Positions 18,170-27,172 of a DNA stretch of 44,100 nucleotides are shown here, piece after piece; positions within the stretch are counted from its first letter, which is position 1; every line of letters begins with the position of its first letter. This stretch comes from an uncultured Porphyromonadaceae bacterium (GTDB taxonomy: Bacteria > Bacteroidota > Bacteroidia > Bacteroidales > Barnesiellaceae_A). Position numbers and translations under genes: made by a program. Under the pieces are notes generated by a model. It was not told where the DNA came from and did no database searches. It saw nothing but the letters and a program-made list of their open reading frames with translations. The stretch covers positions 1 to 44,100 of the forward strand of contig UQMR01000012.1 in assembly GCA_900542255.1 (NCBI GenBank). Reading direction: 5' to 3'.

Positions 18170-19204
18170 ATGGAGTTGAGTTATAAACAATGGGGCGAAT
18201 ATGCAGGTGAGCCGCTCTTTCTGTTTCGTCTGACAGCTGCCGACGGTGCGTATGTAGAGCTGACAAACCTTGGTGCAACGTGGGTGTCGGCTTGTATGCC
18301 TGATGCCCGAGGTCGGTTGGCCGATGTGTTGTTAGGGTATCCTTCGGCGCAGGGCTACATAGACGATACCTGTTATATAGGAGCTACGGTAGGGCGGTAT
18401 GCCAACCGCATAGCCCGTGCCCGTGTGATGATAGGTGGTGTGGAGTATAGGCTTGACGCGAATGACGGGGTCAATACCAACCACGGCGGGTTTCACGGAT
18501 GGAACCGCCGGGTGTGGGGCTGGCAATGGTTGCCGCAGGGCATACGTTTTACACTGGTATCTCCCCATTTGGAGGGTGGTTTCCCCGGTGAGGTACATGC
18601 CGAGGTCGATTATTGTTTCGATGACAGTCACAACCTCTCGATATGCCATCGGGCCGTGACAGACCGTGACACGTGCATCAATATGACCAACCATGCATAT
18701 TTTAATCTTTCGGGCAACGCGCGACCTGTCGACGACCATCTGTTGCAGATATGTTCCGATACGATGCTCGATACCGATGCCGCCTTTATCCCCACCGGCA
18801 AGTTCTCTCCCGTCGCAGGTACGCCCTTCGATTTTACGTCGGCTCGCGCCATAGGCGACGGCCTGCACATGACGCATCGGCAGTTGGAGTGGAATCGCGG
18901 ATACAATCATTGCTATCTCTTGGGAGAGCCCGGGGTTATGCGCAGAGCTGCACTCCTGTCGCATCCGGCCAGCGGGCGGCGCATGGTTGTCGATACGTCG
19001 CTTCCCGCGGTTTTGTTCTACTCGGCAGGTTTTCTTCCCGGTACCGAGGGAAAACAGGGTGAGCCTCTCTTGCCTGCTACGGGTGCGTGTCTCGAAACAC
19101 AATTCTATCCCGATGCTCCTTCGCATCCTACTTTCCCTTCGACGCTCTTGCGTTACGGTGAAACATATTCGTATATGACTAAATATAAATTCGATATATT
19201 GTAA
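18170..19204 (+). CDS. galM: Aldose 1-epimerase (galactose mutarotase)
   Basis: The 344-residue protein matches GalM throughout: TNLGATWVS near the start, NHGGFHGWNRRVW, the catalytic His in TNHAYFNLSG (H175), and the catalytic Glu in CLETQFYPDAPSHP (E309). It interconverts alpha and beta anomers of galactose or glucose and feeds the Leloir pathway. No signal peptide is seen with the 18170 start, so it should be cytoplasmic, unlike most of its neighbours. Its presence supports galactose as a released sugar. It ends 3 bp before the BspA-like gene, indicating co-transcription. Confidence 0.94.
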   Translation: MELSYKQWGEYAGEPLFLFRLTAADGAYVELTNLGATWVSACMPDARGRLADVLLGYPSAQGYIDDTCYIGATVGRYANRIARARVMIGGVEYRLDANDGVNTNHGGFHGWNRRVWGWQWLPQGIRFTLVSPHLEGGFPGEVHAEVDYCFDDSHNLSICHRAVTDRDTCINMTNHAYFNLSGNARPVDDHLLQICSDTMLDTDAAFIPTGKFSPVAGTPFDFTSARAIGDGLHMTHRQLEWNRGYNHCYLLGEPGVMRRAALLSHPASGRRMVVDTSLPAVLFYSAGFLPGTEGKQGEPLLPATGACLETQFYPDAPSHPTFPSTLLRYGETYSYMTKYKFDIL

Positions 19205-19207
19205 CTT

Positions 19208-20587
19208 ATGAAAAACAATAGATGTTTCATGGGAGCTTTGTTGCTCTTTGCTTCTCTTGCTGCAACGGCGCAAGATGTGACAGAATTTATGGTGACGCAA
19301 CCCGGTACGCTCTCGGAGCTTGTACCGCAGGAGGAATATACTACGTTGAGCGATATGAAAATCACAGGTACGGTGGATGCTCGCGACTTCTTCTTTATCC
19401 GCGATAGCCTTACGCGTATCTCTTCTATCGATATGACGGAAGCTACCATTGCGGCTTGCGAAGTAGAGGGCACGGCCTATGCAGCCGATGCTATCCCGGC
19501 CAATGCCTTTTCCCGGCCGCAAGAGTCGTTCGGTATGAATAGGATGACCTCTTTCTCGGCTCCTCTTTCGACACGCAGTATAGGAGACAATGCCTTCTAT
19601 TTGTGCAATGTCTTGCGTGAAACCAATGTAGAGTCGTTGCAGGAGCTGCAATACATAGGCAATGGAGCATTCTCGCGTTGCAATCGTCTGCGTCAATTCG
19701 TTTTGCCGGCCTCGGTTATAGAGATAGGAGATGCGGCTTTTGCTTATGATGTTGTCATGATGAGTTTCGATGTGGCCGCTGGTTCTTCGTTGGAAACCTT
19801 GGGCAGCGATGTATTCCGCGGTAATGCACAATTGGGTACGCTCGACTTTTCTGCCGCAACACGCCTCTCTACCATAGGCGATTATGCTTTCGCCTCTTGT
19901 TCAAGCCTTTCGGCCGTAGAGTTGCCGCAATCGGTCGGCAGCATAGGCGAGGGCGCCTTTATGTACACGGCGGTCGATAAGGCCGACTGGTCGCACCTGT
20001 GGTCGCTCGATATTGTCGAGGGCAGCATGTTCTATGGGACGACATCGTTGCAGCAGGTGAGGTTGCCGCAAAGTGTGCAGGAGGTACGCACATCGGCATT
20101 CCTCGGTTGCACCTCGTTGCAGGAGGTATCGTTGTCGTACAACCTCACGTTTGTGGGCGACTGGGCCTTCTCGGGCTGTACGGCTCTCGATTCTATATTC
20201 TGTCCTGCCCAGACGTTGCCGTTGGTAGGGTACGAGGCTTTTGGCGGTGTAGCCGTAGAGAATGTGACCTTGGCGGTCGATGCCACGAAATTGCCGTTGT
20301 ATGAGGCCGACATGGATTGGAGCGCATTCCATCTTGTAGGCATAGATGTGTCGGGCGTAGGTTTGACAAAGGTATCTGCTGCCAAGGTTGTGCGCGGTTC
20401 GCAATCGCTCTTGTTGACGACGCAAAAGGAGATGGCACAAGTGGCAGTATATGACTTCGGTGGCAACTTGCTTTCGCAGGTTGCGGTGAGCGGTTGCGAT
20501 ACAGTTGTCGCTCTGCCCGGTTTGGGAGCACGTTATATCGTTCGTATCGCCTATGCCGATGGAACGACCGAGGTTGTAAAACGATGA
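19208..20587 (+). CDS. BspA-like leucine-rich-repeat (LRR_5) secreted protein
   Basis: The 459-residue protein has a signal peptide (ending AATAQ) and about nine irregular LRR_5 repeats between residues about 110 and 340, recognisable as IGDNAFYLC, IGNGAFSRCNRL, IGDAAFAYD, IGDYAFASCSSL, IGEGAFMYT, VRTSAFLGCTSL and VGDWAFSGCTAL. The C-terminal about 75 residues (QVAVYDFGGNLLSQVAV; RYIVRIAYADG; VVKR end) resemble a T9SS-type sorting tail. BspA-like repeats mediate adhesion or protein binding in other Bacteroidota; no enzymatic motif is visible. Its place inside a PUL gene train, between galM (3 bp) and GH2 (32 bp), is unusual and suggests a role in surface attachment to the glycan or its carrier protein (inference). 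Confidence 0.9.
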   Translation: MKNNRCFMGALLLFASLAATAQDVTEFMVTQPGTLSELVPQEEYTTLSDMKITGTVDARDFFFIRDSLTRISSIDMTEATIAACEVEGTAYAADAIPANAFSRPQESFGMNRMTSFSAPLSTRSIGDNAFYLCNVLRETNVESLQELQYIGNGAFSRCNRLRQFVLPASVIEIGDAAFAYDVVMMSFDVAAGSSLETLGSDVFRGNAQLGTLDFSAATRLSTIGDYAFASCSSLSAVELPQSVGSIGEGAFMYTAVDKADWSHLWSLDIVEGSMFYGTTSLQQVRLPQSVQEVRTSAFLGCTSLQEVSLSYNLTFVGDWAFSGCTALDSIFCPAQTLPLVGYEAFGGVAVENVTLAVDATKLPLYEADMDWSAFHLVGIDVSGVGLTKVSAAKVVRGSQSLLLTTQKEMAQVAVYDFGGNLLSQVAVSGCDTVVALPGLGARYIVRIAYADGTTEVVKR

Positions 20588-20619
20588 ACTTTATTGTGAT
20601 ACCGTAATATTTGTAGGAT

Positions 20620-23547
20620 ATGTTGAGAAAAAGTATGCTTGTTTGTGTAGTGATGTGTCTTGCCCTTTCGGCTGTCGCATCTCCGGTGTATCTGCATAGT
20701 GATGAGGATGTTTTGTGGAAAGTGGCTCCACAGGACGATGTTGCCGAGCCGGCAGCTGTTATGTCGCCCGGGTTCGATGTTTCGTCGTGGGTCGATGCCA
20801 TAGTTCCCGGCACTGTATTTGCCTCCTATGTAGCCGCGGGTCTGGAAGAAGACCCCAATTTCGGCGATAACATTGCGCGGGTAGACCGTGCCAAGTACGA
20901 CCGCAGTTTCTGGTATCGGGCCGAGTTTGCCGTGCCGCAGGATTTTGACAAGGAGTATGTGTGGCTCAATTTCAACGGCGTAAACCGCAAGGCCGATATT
21001 TACCTCAACGGGAAGCTGCTGGGCACACTCGACGGTTTTATGCACCGTGGCCGTTTCGATGTTACCCGGGAAGTGAAACGCGACGGCATGAACGTGCTGG
21101 CGGTCTTGGTACACATTCCGCAAACGCCGCTGGCCAACTACGGCAGCCCTACCTATTTGTGTAGCGGCGGCTGGGACTGGATGCCCTATGTGCCCGGTCT
21201 CAATAGCGGTATTACCGATAAGGTATATCTTTCCAATACGGGGCGTGTTACGCTGGTTGACCCGTGGATTCGCACCTCGCTCCCTTCGCGGGCGCGTGCC
21301 GAGCTCTCCGTTGCGCTCGATGTGCGCAACAACTCGCCCGAGAAGGTTCGTGCGGTTGTTACGGGTACAATCACTCCCGGGAATGTCGTTTTTTCGCAGG
21401 AGGTAGAGCTCGATGGCAATGCCATGCGCACGCTCAGGTTCGACAAGCGTTATTTCCCGCAACTTTGCATCAACAATCCCCGCCTGTGGTGGCCGAACGG
21501 ATATGGCGAGCCCAATCTGTATAGCTGCCGTTTTGAGGTGAAGGTAGACGATACTGTTTCGCAGTCGCAGGAGGTTACCTTTGGCATACGCCAATACTCC
21601 TATGACAAGAACGACAATACCTTCCACATCTATATCAACGGCGTGCCTGTATTTGTAAAAGGTGCCAACTGGGGTATGCCCGAGTATATGTTGCGCTGTC
21701 GTGGTGAGGAGTATGATTTGAAGGTCGATTTGCACCGCCGTATGAACTTCAACATGATACGCAACTGGTTGGGAGTTACGACCGACGAAGAGTTCTACGA
21801 GGCTTGCGACCGTCACGGTATCATGGTGTGGGATGACTTCTGGATAAATTCCAATCCCAATCTGCCGTATGACATCCATGTATTCAATTTCAACGTCGTA
21901 GAGAAGATAAAACGTCTGCGCAACCATCCGTGTATTGCCGTGTGGTGCGGCGATAACGAGTCTAACCCGCAACCTCCTCTCGAAGGCTGGATGGCCGAAA
22001 ACATACGTACTTTCGACGGCGGAGACCGTTATTTTCAGGCCAACTCGCACGCCGACGGCCTTACCGGCAGCGGTATGTGGAAGGCTTTCGACCCCCGCTA
22101 CTATTTCCTTGAATATCCCGACGGGCTCGAAGGCGACCCGGCTCGCGGGTGGGGTTTCCGTACGGAGATAGGTACGGCTGTCATGCCCAACTACGACAGC
22201 TTCATCAAGTTTATGCCTCGTGAAAACTGGTGGCCTCGCGACGAGATGTGGAACTTCCACTACTTCGGCCCTTCGGCTGCCAATGCCGACCATGTGCAGT
22301 ACGATGCTTTGCTTACCAAGGGGTTTGGCGCTCCCGATGGCATAGAGGAGTATTGCCGCAAGGCGCAGCTGCTGAACATACAAACCAACAAAGCCATGTA
22401 TGAGGGCTGGCTCGACCACATGTGGGACGATGCCTCGGGTATCATGATATGGATGGGACAGTCGTCATATCCCTCGATGGTATGGCAAACCTACGATTAC
22501 TACTATGACCTTACGGGGGCATATTGGGGGGCCAAGAGCGCTTGCGAGCCGTTGCATATCTTTTGGAATCCTGTAACCGATGCCGTTAAGGTGGCCAATA
22601 CCACGGCACGCGACTTCTCGGGGTTGCAGGCCGAGGTGAAGGTATATAATCTCGATGGTAAGGAGGTGCCGGCCTATACGCGGCGTGTCAGATTCGACTC
22701 TCCTTCCAATACGGCTGTGGAGTGTATGACCATTCCGTTTGCCCGTGAGCGGGAGATTATCTCTTTGGGCAAGCCCACGTATGCCTCTTCGTCAGAGTAT
22801 AGTTCGCCGGCCGATGCCACCGATGGGAAGAGCGACACGCGCTGGTCGTCGCGTGTGGCCGATAACGAATGGCTCTATGTAGACTTGGGTAGCAAGCAGC
22901 CGGTGGGCGGCGTGCGGCTCAACTGGGAAGCATCGTATGGTAAAGCATATAAAATACAGGTGTCGGACGATGCCCGTACATGGAACGAAGTCTATAAGAC
23001 CTATGAGGGGCGCGAAGGGGTCAAGGAGATACTTTTCCCCGAGGTAGATGCCCGTTATGTGCGCATGTTCGGCATAGAACGCGGATGGTGGTATGGCTAT
23101 TCGTTATGGAACTTCGACGTCTTGGGCGGAAGTCCGGTCGCCGAGGAGCTCTCTGATACGCATTTCATCCGCTTGCGGCTCACCGACAGCGAAGGAAATC
23201 TGCTCTCCGAGAATTTCTATTGGAGGGGCAACAGCGACCGCCGCGATTTTACGGCGCTCAACTCGCTGCCGCAGGCACAGGTGAAGGTCTCGTCGAAACT
23301 TGTCGAGAAGGATGGCCGTGCCACGATTACGGCGGTCGTCTCTAATCCGAAGAGCGCCCCGGTAGCTTTCGCCGTGCACGTAAAGCCTGTGCGCACGACC
23401 GATGGCGAGCGTATCCTGCCGGTGCTCATGAATGACAACTACTTTACGCTTATGCCCGGCGAGAAGCGGACGGTGACGATGGAGTTCGATGCCGCCTTGC
23501 TCGATGGCGGTTCGTATCGGTTGGTTGTAGAACCTTATAACAGATAG
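20620..23547 (+). CDS. GH2 family beta-glycosidase (beta-mannosidase or exo-beta-glucosaminidase type) with inserted F5/8C domain
   Basis: The 975-residue protein has a signal peptide (ending AVASP). It shows the GH2 sugar-binding domain (FWYRAEFAVP; VNRKADIYLNGKLLGTLDGF), the Ig-like domain, and a TIM barrel with VKGANWGMPEYM, CGDNESNP (predicted acid/base E447) and FRTEIGTAVM (predicted nucleophile E516). This pattern fits the mannosidase/glucosaminidase branch of GH2 rather than LacZ. Residues about 711-837 form an F5/8 type C (discoidin/CBM32-like) domain (LGKPTYASSSEYSSPADATD; KYDARYVRMFG-like VDARYVRMFG), placed between the middle and the last beta-sandwich domains. It would remove terminal beta-linked mannose or similar residues. 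The gene ends 10 bp before GH38. Confidence 0.9.
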   Translation: MLRKSMLVCVVMCLALSAVASPVYLHSDEDVLWKVAPQDDVAEPAAVMSPGFDVSSWVDAIVPGTVFASYVAAGLEEDPNFGDNIARVDRAKYDRSFWYRAEFAVPQDFDKEYVWLNFNGVNRKADIYLNGKLLGTLDGFMHRGRFDVTREVKRDGMNVLAVLVHIPQTPLANYGSPTYLCSGGWDWMPYVPGLNSGITDKVYLSNTGRVTLVDPWIRTSLPSRARAELSVALDVRNNSPEKVRAVVTGTITPGNVVFSQEVELDGNAMRTLRFDKRYFPQLCINNPRLWWPNGYGEPNLYSCRFEVKVDDTVSQSQEVTFGIRQYSYDKNDNTFHIYINGVPVFVKGANWGMPEYMLRCRGEEYDLKVDLHRRMNFNMIRNWLGVTTDEEFYEACDRHGIMVWDDFWINSNPNLPYDIHVFNFNVVEKIKRLRNHPCIAVWCGDNESNPQPPLEGWMAENIRTFDGGDRYFQANSHADGLTGSGMWKAFDPRYYFLEYPDGLEGDPARGWGFRTEIGTAVMPNYDSFIKFMPRENWWPRDEMWNFHYFGPSAANADHVQYDALLTKGFGAPDGIEEYCRKAQLLNIQTNKAMYEGWLDHMWDDASGIMIWMGQSSYPSMVWQTYDYYYDLTGAYWGAKSACEPLHIFWNPVTDAVKVANTTARDFSGLQAEVKVYNLDGKEVPAYTRRVRFDSPSNTAVECMTIPFAREREIISLGKPTYASSSEYSSPADATDGKSDTRWSSRVADNEWLYVDLGSKQPVGGVRLNWEASYGKAYKIQVSDDARTWNEVYKTYEGREGVKEILFPEVDARYVRMFGIERGWWYGYSLWNFDVLGGSPVAEELSDTHFIRLRLTDSEGNLLSENFYWRGNSDRRDFTALNSLPQAQVKVSSKLVEKDGRATITAVVSNPKSAPVAFAVHVKPVRTTDGERILPVLMNDNYFTLMPGEKRTVTMEFDAALLDGGSYRLVVEPYNR

Positions 23548-23557
23548 CATGTAAGTA

Positions 23558-26500
23558 ATGATAAGACAACATATCATATCTCTATTGCTTGTTTCAGTCA
23601 TGGGGGTATGCCGGGGATTCGCCCAAGAGCCCGGCAATGCCCCCGTGGCATATTTGGTGGGGGGCGCACACCTCGATTCTCAGTGGAACTGGGATGTCAC
23701 CGCAACCATCAATGAGTATCTGCCCAATACGGCGCGGCAGAACCTCTTCTTGCTGGAACGTTACCCTTCTTATATATTCAACTTCGAGGGCGGTGTGAAA
23801 TATGCGTGGATGAAGGAGTATTATCCCGACTTGTATCGCCGCGTGAAACAACAGATTGCTGCCGGCCGGTGGCATGTGGCCGGGGCATCGTGGGAAGCCT
23901 GCGAGGTTGTGGTGTCGTCGTCCGAGTCGTTGATACGCAACATCCTGCTGGGTCAGACGTTTTATCGCCGTGAGTTTGGCCTCTCGTCGTCCGATATATA
24001 TCTTCCCGACTGTTTCGGGTTTCCGTACAACCTGCCTACGATTGCCGCACACTGTAACCTGATAGGTTTTTCTACGCAAAAACTGCAATGGCGAGGGTCG
24101 GCGTTGACGGCAAACGGGCAGTATCCCTTTACCTTCGGTGTATGGGAAGGTGTCGACGGCAGCCGTATAGCGGCAGCCGCCAATGCTTTCGATTACAGCC
24201 GTGTGTGGGCACCCGATGAGAGGTTGTCCGACAGTCGTGAACTTTATGACAAGGCGATGTCGTCGCCCGTACGGGCCGTCTATCACTATTATGGAACGGG
24301 AGATATAGGCGGTTCGCCTACCATAGGTTCTGTCGAGGCGGTAGAGAATGCCGTAGGAAAAGAGGGCAGGGTGCATGTCGTATCGGCGGCAAGCGATGAT
24401 ATGTATCGCGATTTCTGGCCTTTGGAGGCGCATCCCGAATTGCCCATATACAAAGGCGAGATGTTGATGGATGTGCATGGAAATGCCTGCTATACCTCGC
24501 AGGCGGCCATGAAGTTATATAACCGCGAGAATGAGCTATTGGCAGCGGCAGCCGAGCGTGCGGCTGTTGTCGCCGACTGGTTACTGCCCGGCAGTTACCC
24601 GGCTGCGACCCTCGATGCGGCTTGGAAAAGGTTTGTATGGCATCAATTTCACGACGATTTGACCGGGACGTCTATCCCTCGCGCCTATACCTATTCGTGG
24701 AACGACGAGCTGTTGTCCCTGCGGCAGTTTGGGGACGTTCTTGAAACCTCGCTTGCCACGCTGAGCCGCAGGCTGGATACGCGGGTGAAGGGTATGCCGT
24801 TGCTTATATACAACCCGTCGTCCCATGCCGTTACCGATGTGGTAGAGGTAAACGTGCCTTCCCCGAAAGGCCGCAAGTATTATGCGGTATATGACGAGAA
24901 GGGTCGCAAAGTGCCGTCGCAGGTGCTGGGGTATGCAAACGACAGTGTGCAACTTCTCTTGCAGGCCGTTGTCTCTCCTATGGGAGTGGCCGTTTACGAT
25001 GTGCGGCCGGCCGGCCGGTCGCTTGAAACGAGCGATGTGGCGGCTACCGACAGCACCCTCGAAAACAGCATTTATCGAATCCTCCTCGACAGCGACGGCA
25101 ATATGGTGTCGTGGTACGACAAGCGTTACAATCGGGAGTGGATAGCTCCCGGAGAGAGTATCGCCCCGCAGCTGTTTACCCGGAACGATTCGTTCCAATG
25201 GCCGGCGTGGGAAATCAAGTGGCAGGTGATACAGAGCGTTCCCGACGGGCGGTTCGATGTTTGTCGTGTGTCGCTGGTGGAGTGCGGGGCTTTGCGTGCC
25301 ACCCTCTGTGTGGAGCGCAAGTATGGCGACACCCGTTGGTTGCAGTATATCAGTCTGGTCTCCGGCAGTGACCGTGTAGAGGTGCGTAACGAGTTGGACT
25401 GGCATACCGGGCGAGCCTTGTTGAAGATGGCATTTCCCCTTGCCGTGGCAAACGATACGGCACGTTACGATATCGGAATCGGTTCGGTAGGGCGGCCTTC
25501 CAATCGGCCGTCGGCGTATGAGACTTATGCCCATCGCTGGGTATCGTTGGCCGATACGTCTGACGGTTACGGCATCTCTATACTGAGCGATGCCAAATAT
25601 GGCTGGGACAAGCCCGATGACCATACCATGCGCCTTACTCTCATGCACACGCCGGCTGCCGAGAGTGCTTTCTTTTATCAGAGCCGGCAGGATATGGGGT
25701 ATCATACGTTTGGGTATGCAATGATAGCCCATAAGGGCAATGAAACGGATGCCGGAATACCGCGCCGTGCCGAGGCTTATGACAACGGGCTGAAAGCGTT
25801 TGCGGTCTCGCGCCACGGCGGAGAGTGGGGGAGGGCCTGTTCGTGGCTCTCGATAGATAACCCCGGCGTAGAAGTGATGGCGTTGAAAAAGGCCGAGGAC
25901 GGCAACGGTTACATTGTACGCTTATGCGAGAAGCAGGGGCGTGCAACGCAAGCCCGGCTCTCTTTTGTGGCTCCGTTGCAGGCCGTGTTTATGTGCGATG
26001 GAACCGAGATAGTGCAAGATACGCTCCCTTTCACGGATAATGCATTTGCAGTGGCACTTCCGGCATACGGTGTGCGAACCTATCGGATTGTTCCGCAGCC
26101 CTGTCGCAACCCGTTGCAACCCATCGCGTCGCGTCCGTTGCAGCTCCCCTATAACCTGCGTTGCGTTTCGTATAACGAGTTCCGTAATACGGCCGATTTC
26201 GACGGAGCCGGGCACTCTTTTGCGGCAGAGCTTTTCCCCGATACGCTTTATAGTGGCGGTGTCATCTTTGTGATGGGCGACGAGAATGCCGCCAATGGCG
26301 TGAAGTGTCTCGGCGACACTATCCGCTTGCCGCAAGACGGGGCTTACAACCGGCTCTATTTGCTGGCAGCTTCTACGCTCGACGATTATGCCGCTACGTT
26401 TTATGTCGATGGAAAACCATATAATATAGAGGTCCCCTATTATAGCGGATTTATAGGGCAGTGGGGGCACGAAGGCGAGACAGAGGCCTATTTGAAGCAG

Positions 26501-27169
26501 CCGGTGCCGGCTTTTGTGGGTACGCATCGGCATGACCTCAATGGGAACAGAGATTGCGCATACGAGTACACCTATATATTTAGGTTTGTCATAGACCTGC
26601 CCTCCAAGGCTCGTGAGCTGGTATTGCCCTGCAATTCGCGCATCGTTCTTTTTGCAGCTACGCTTACCGAAGAAACGGCTTCCCTGCAACCGGCCACCCC
26701 TCTTTTCCGTACGGCAATGAGAGAGGCCGATGTCGTGTATAAAAACTTCGAGACCCGTAACCTCTTGTTGGGCAAGGAGATTGTATCATGTTCGGGGGCG
26801 ACGTCGCCAAACGAGGCGGCGCGTTTTGCCATAGATGGCGATGAGCGCACCAAGTGGGCTGATTTTCATACCGGGAAGCCCAATTACATCGAGGTCGATT
26901 TGGGACAGGTGTTGCCGGTGAAGGGGTGGCGGGTCATGCACGCCGGAAAGGAGACGCCGGCCTTCATAACAAAAGATTATGAATTGCAAGTGCGTCTTAC
27001 ACCCCAGGAAGCCTGGCAAACGGTAGACAAAATAACAGGTAATACCAAGAATGTGACCGACCGCAACCTCGCTACACAGGTCGGGGCCCGCTATGTGAGG
27101 CTGCATATTACCGGCCCGGTGCGTGACGGCGGCGATATAGCCCGCATATATGAATGGGAGGTGTATTGA
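23558..27169 (+). CDS. GH38 alpha-mannosidase with C-terminal F5/8C domain
   Basis: The 1203-residue protein has a signal peptide (ending RGFAQ). GH38 Zn-site motifs are clear: AHLDSQWNWD (H38, D40), YLPDCFGFP with the predicted nucleophile and Zn ligand D151, and FHDDLTGTS (H365). The family removes alpha-mannose with retention and a metal ion. The central and C-terminal beta domains follow; residues about 1068-1203 form an F5/8 type C domain (GKEIVSCSGATSPNEAARFA; IEVDLGQVLPVKGWRV), probably glycan binding. Length is longer than the common 800-1050 residues because of this module and extra beta domains around 850-1060. It is the last gene of the train, and its stop lies only 3 bp from the stop of the convergent AraC gene, without a terminator between them. 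Confidence 0.93.
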   Translation: MIRQHIISLLLVSVMGVCRGFAQEPGNAPVAYLVGGAHLDSQWNWDVTATINEYLPNTARQNLFLLERYPSYIFNFEGGVKYAWMKEYYPDLYRRVKQQIAAGRWHVAGASWEACEVVVSSSESLIRNILLGQTFYRREFGLSSSDIYLPDCFGFPYNLPTIAAHCNLIGFSTQKLQWRGSALTANGQYPFTFGVWEGVDGSRIAAAANAFDYSRVWAPDERLSDSRELYDKAMSSPVRAVYHYYGTGDIGGSPTIGSVEAVENAVGKEGRVHVVSAASDDMYRDFWPLEAHPELPIYKGEMLMDVHGNACYTSQAAMKLYNRENELLAAAAERAAVVADWLLPGSYPAATLDAAWKRFVWHQFHDDLTGTSIPRAYTYSWNDELLSLRQFGDVLETSLATLSRRLDTRVKGMPLLIYNPSSHAVTDVVEVNVPSPKGRKYYAVYDEKGRKVPSQVLGYANDSVQLLLQAVVSPMGVAVYDVRPAGRSLETSDVAATDSTLENSIYRILLDSDGNMVSWYDKRYNREWIAPGESIAPQLFTRNDSFQWPAWEIKWQVIQSVPDGRFDVCRVSLVECGALRATLCVERKYGDTRWLQYISLVSGSDRVEVRNELDWHTGRALLKMAFPLAVANDTARYDIGIGSVGRPSNRPSAYETYAHRWVSLADTSDGYGISILSDAKYGWDKPDDHTMRLTLMHTPAAESAFFYQSRQDMGYHTFGYAMIAHKGNETDAGIPRRAEAYDNGLKAFAVSRHGGEWGRACSWLSIDNPGVEVMALKKAEDGNGYIVRLCEKQGRATQARLSFVAPLQAVFMCDGTEIVQDTLPFTDNAFAVALPAYGVRTYRIVPQPCRNPLQPIASRPLQLPYNLRCVSYNEFRNTADFDGAGHSFAAELFPDTLYSGGVIFVMGDENAANGVKCLGDTIRLPQDGAYNRLYLLAASTLDDYAATFYVDGKPYNIEVPYYSGFIGQWGHEGETEAYLKQPVPAFVGTHRHDLNGNRDCAYEYTYIFRFVIDLPSKARELVLPCNSRIVLFAATLTEETASLQPATPLFRTAMREADVVYKNFETRNLLLGKEIVSCSGATSPNEAARFAIDGDERTKWADFHTGKPNYIEVDLGQVLPVKGWRVMHAGKETPAFITKDYELQVRLTPQEAWQTVDKITGNTKNVTDRNLATQVGARYVRLHITGPVRDGGDIARIYEWEVY

Positions 27170-27172
27170 TTC

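Noticed and set aside
20551..22419. Long open antisense frame (over 600 codons) opposite the GH2 gene
   Set aside because: Similar long antisense frames lie opposite GH97 (7270-8937), SusC (10444-11907), galM/BspA (18332-19831) and the esterase (35184-36995). They show no family motif and arise from the codon use of the real genes on the + strand.
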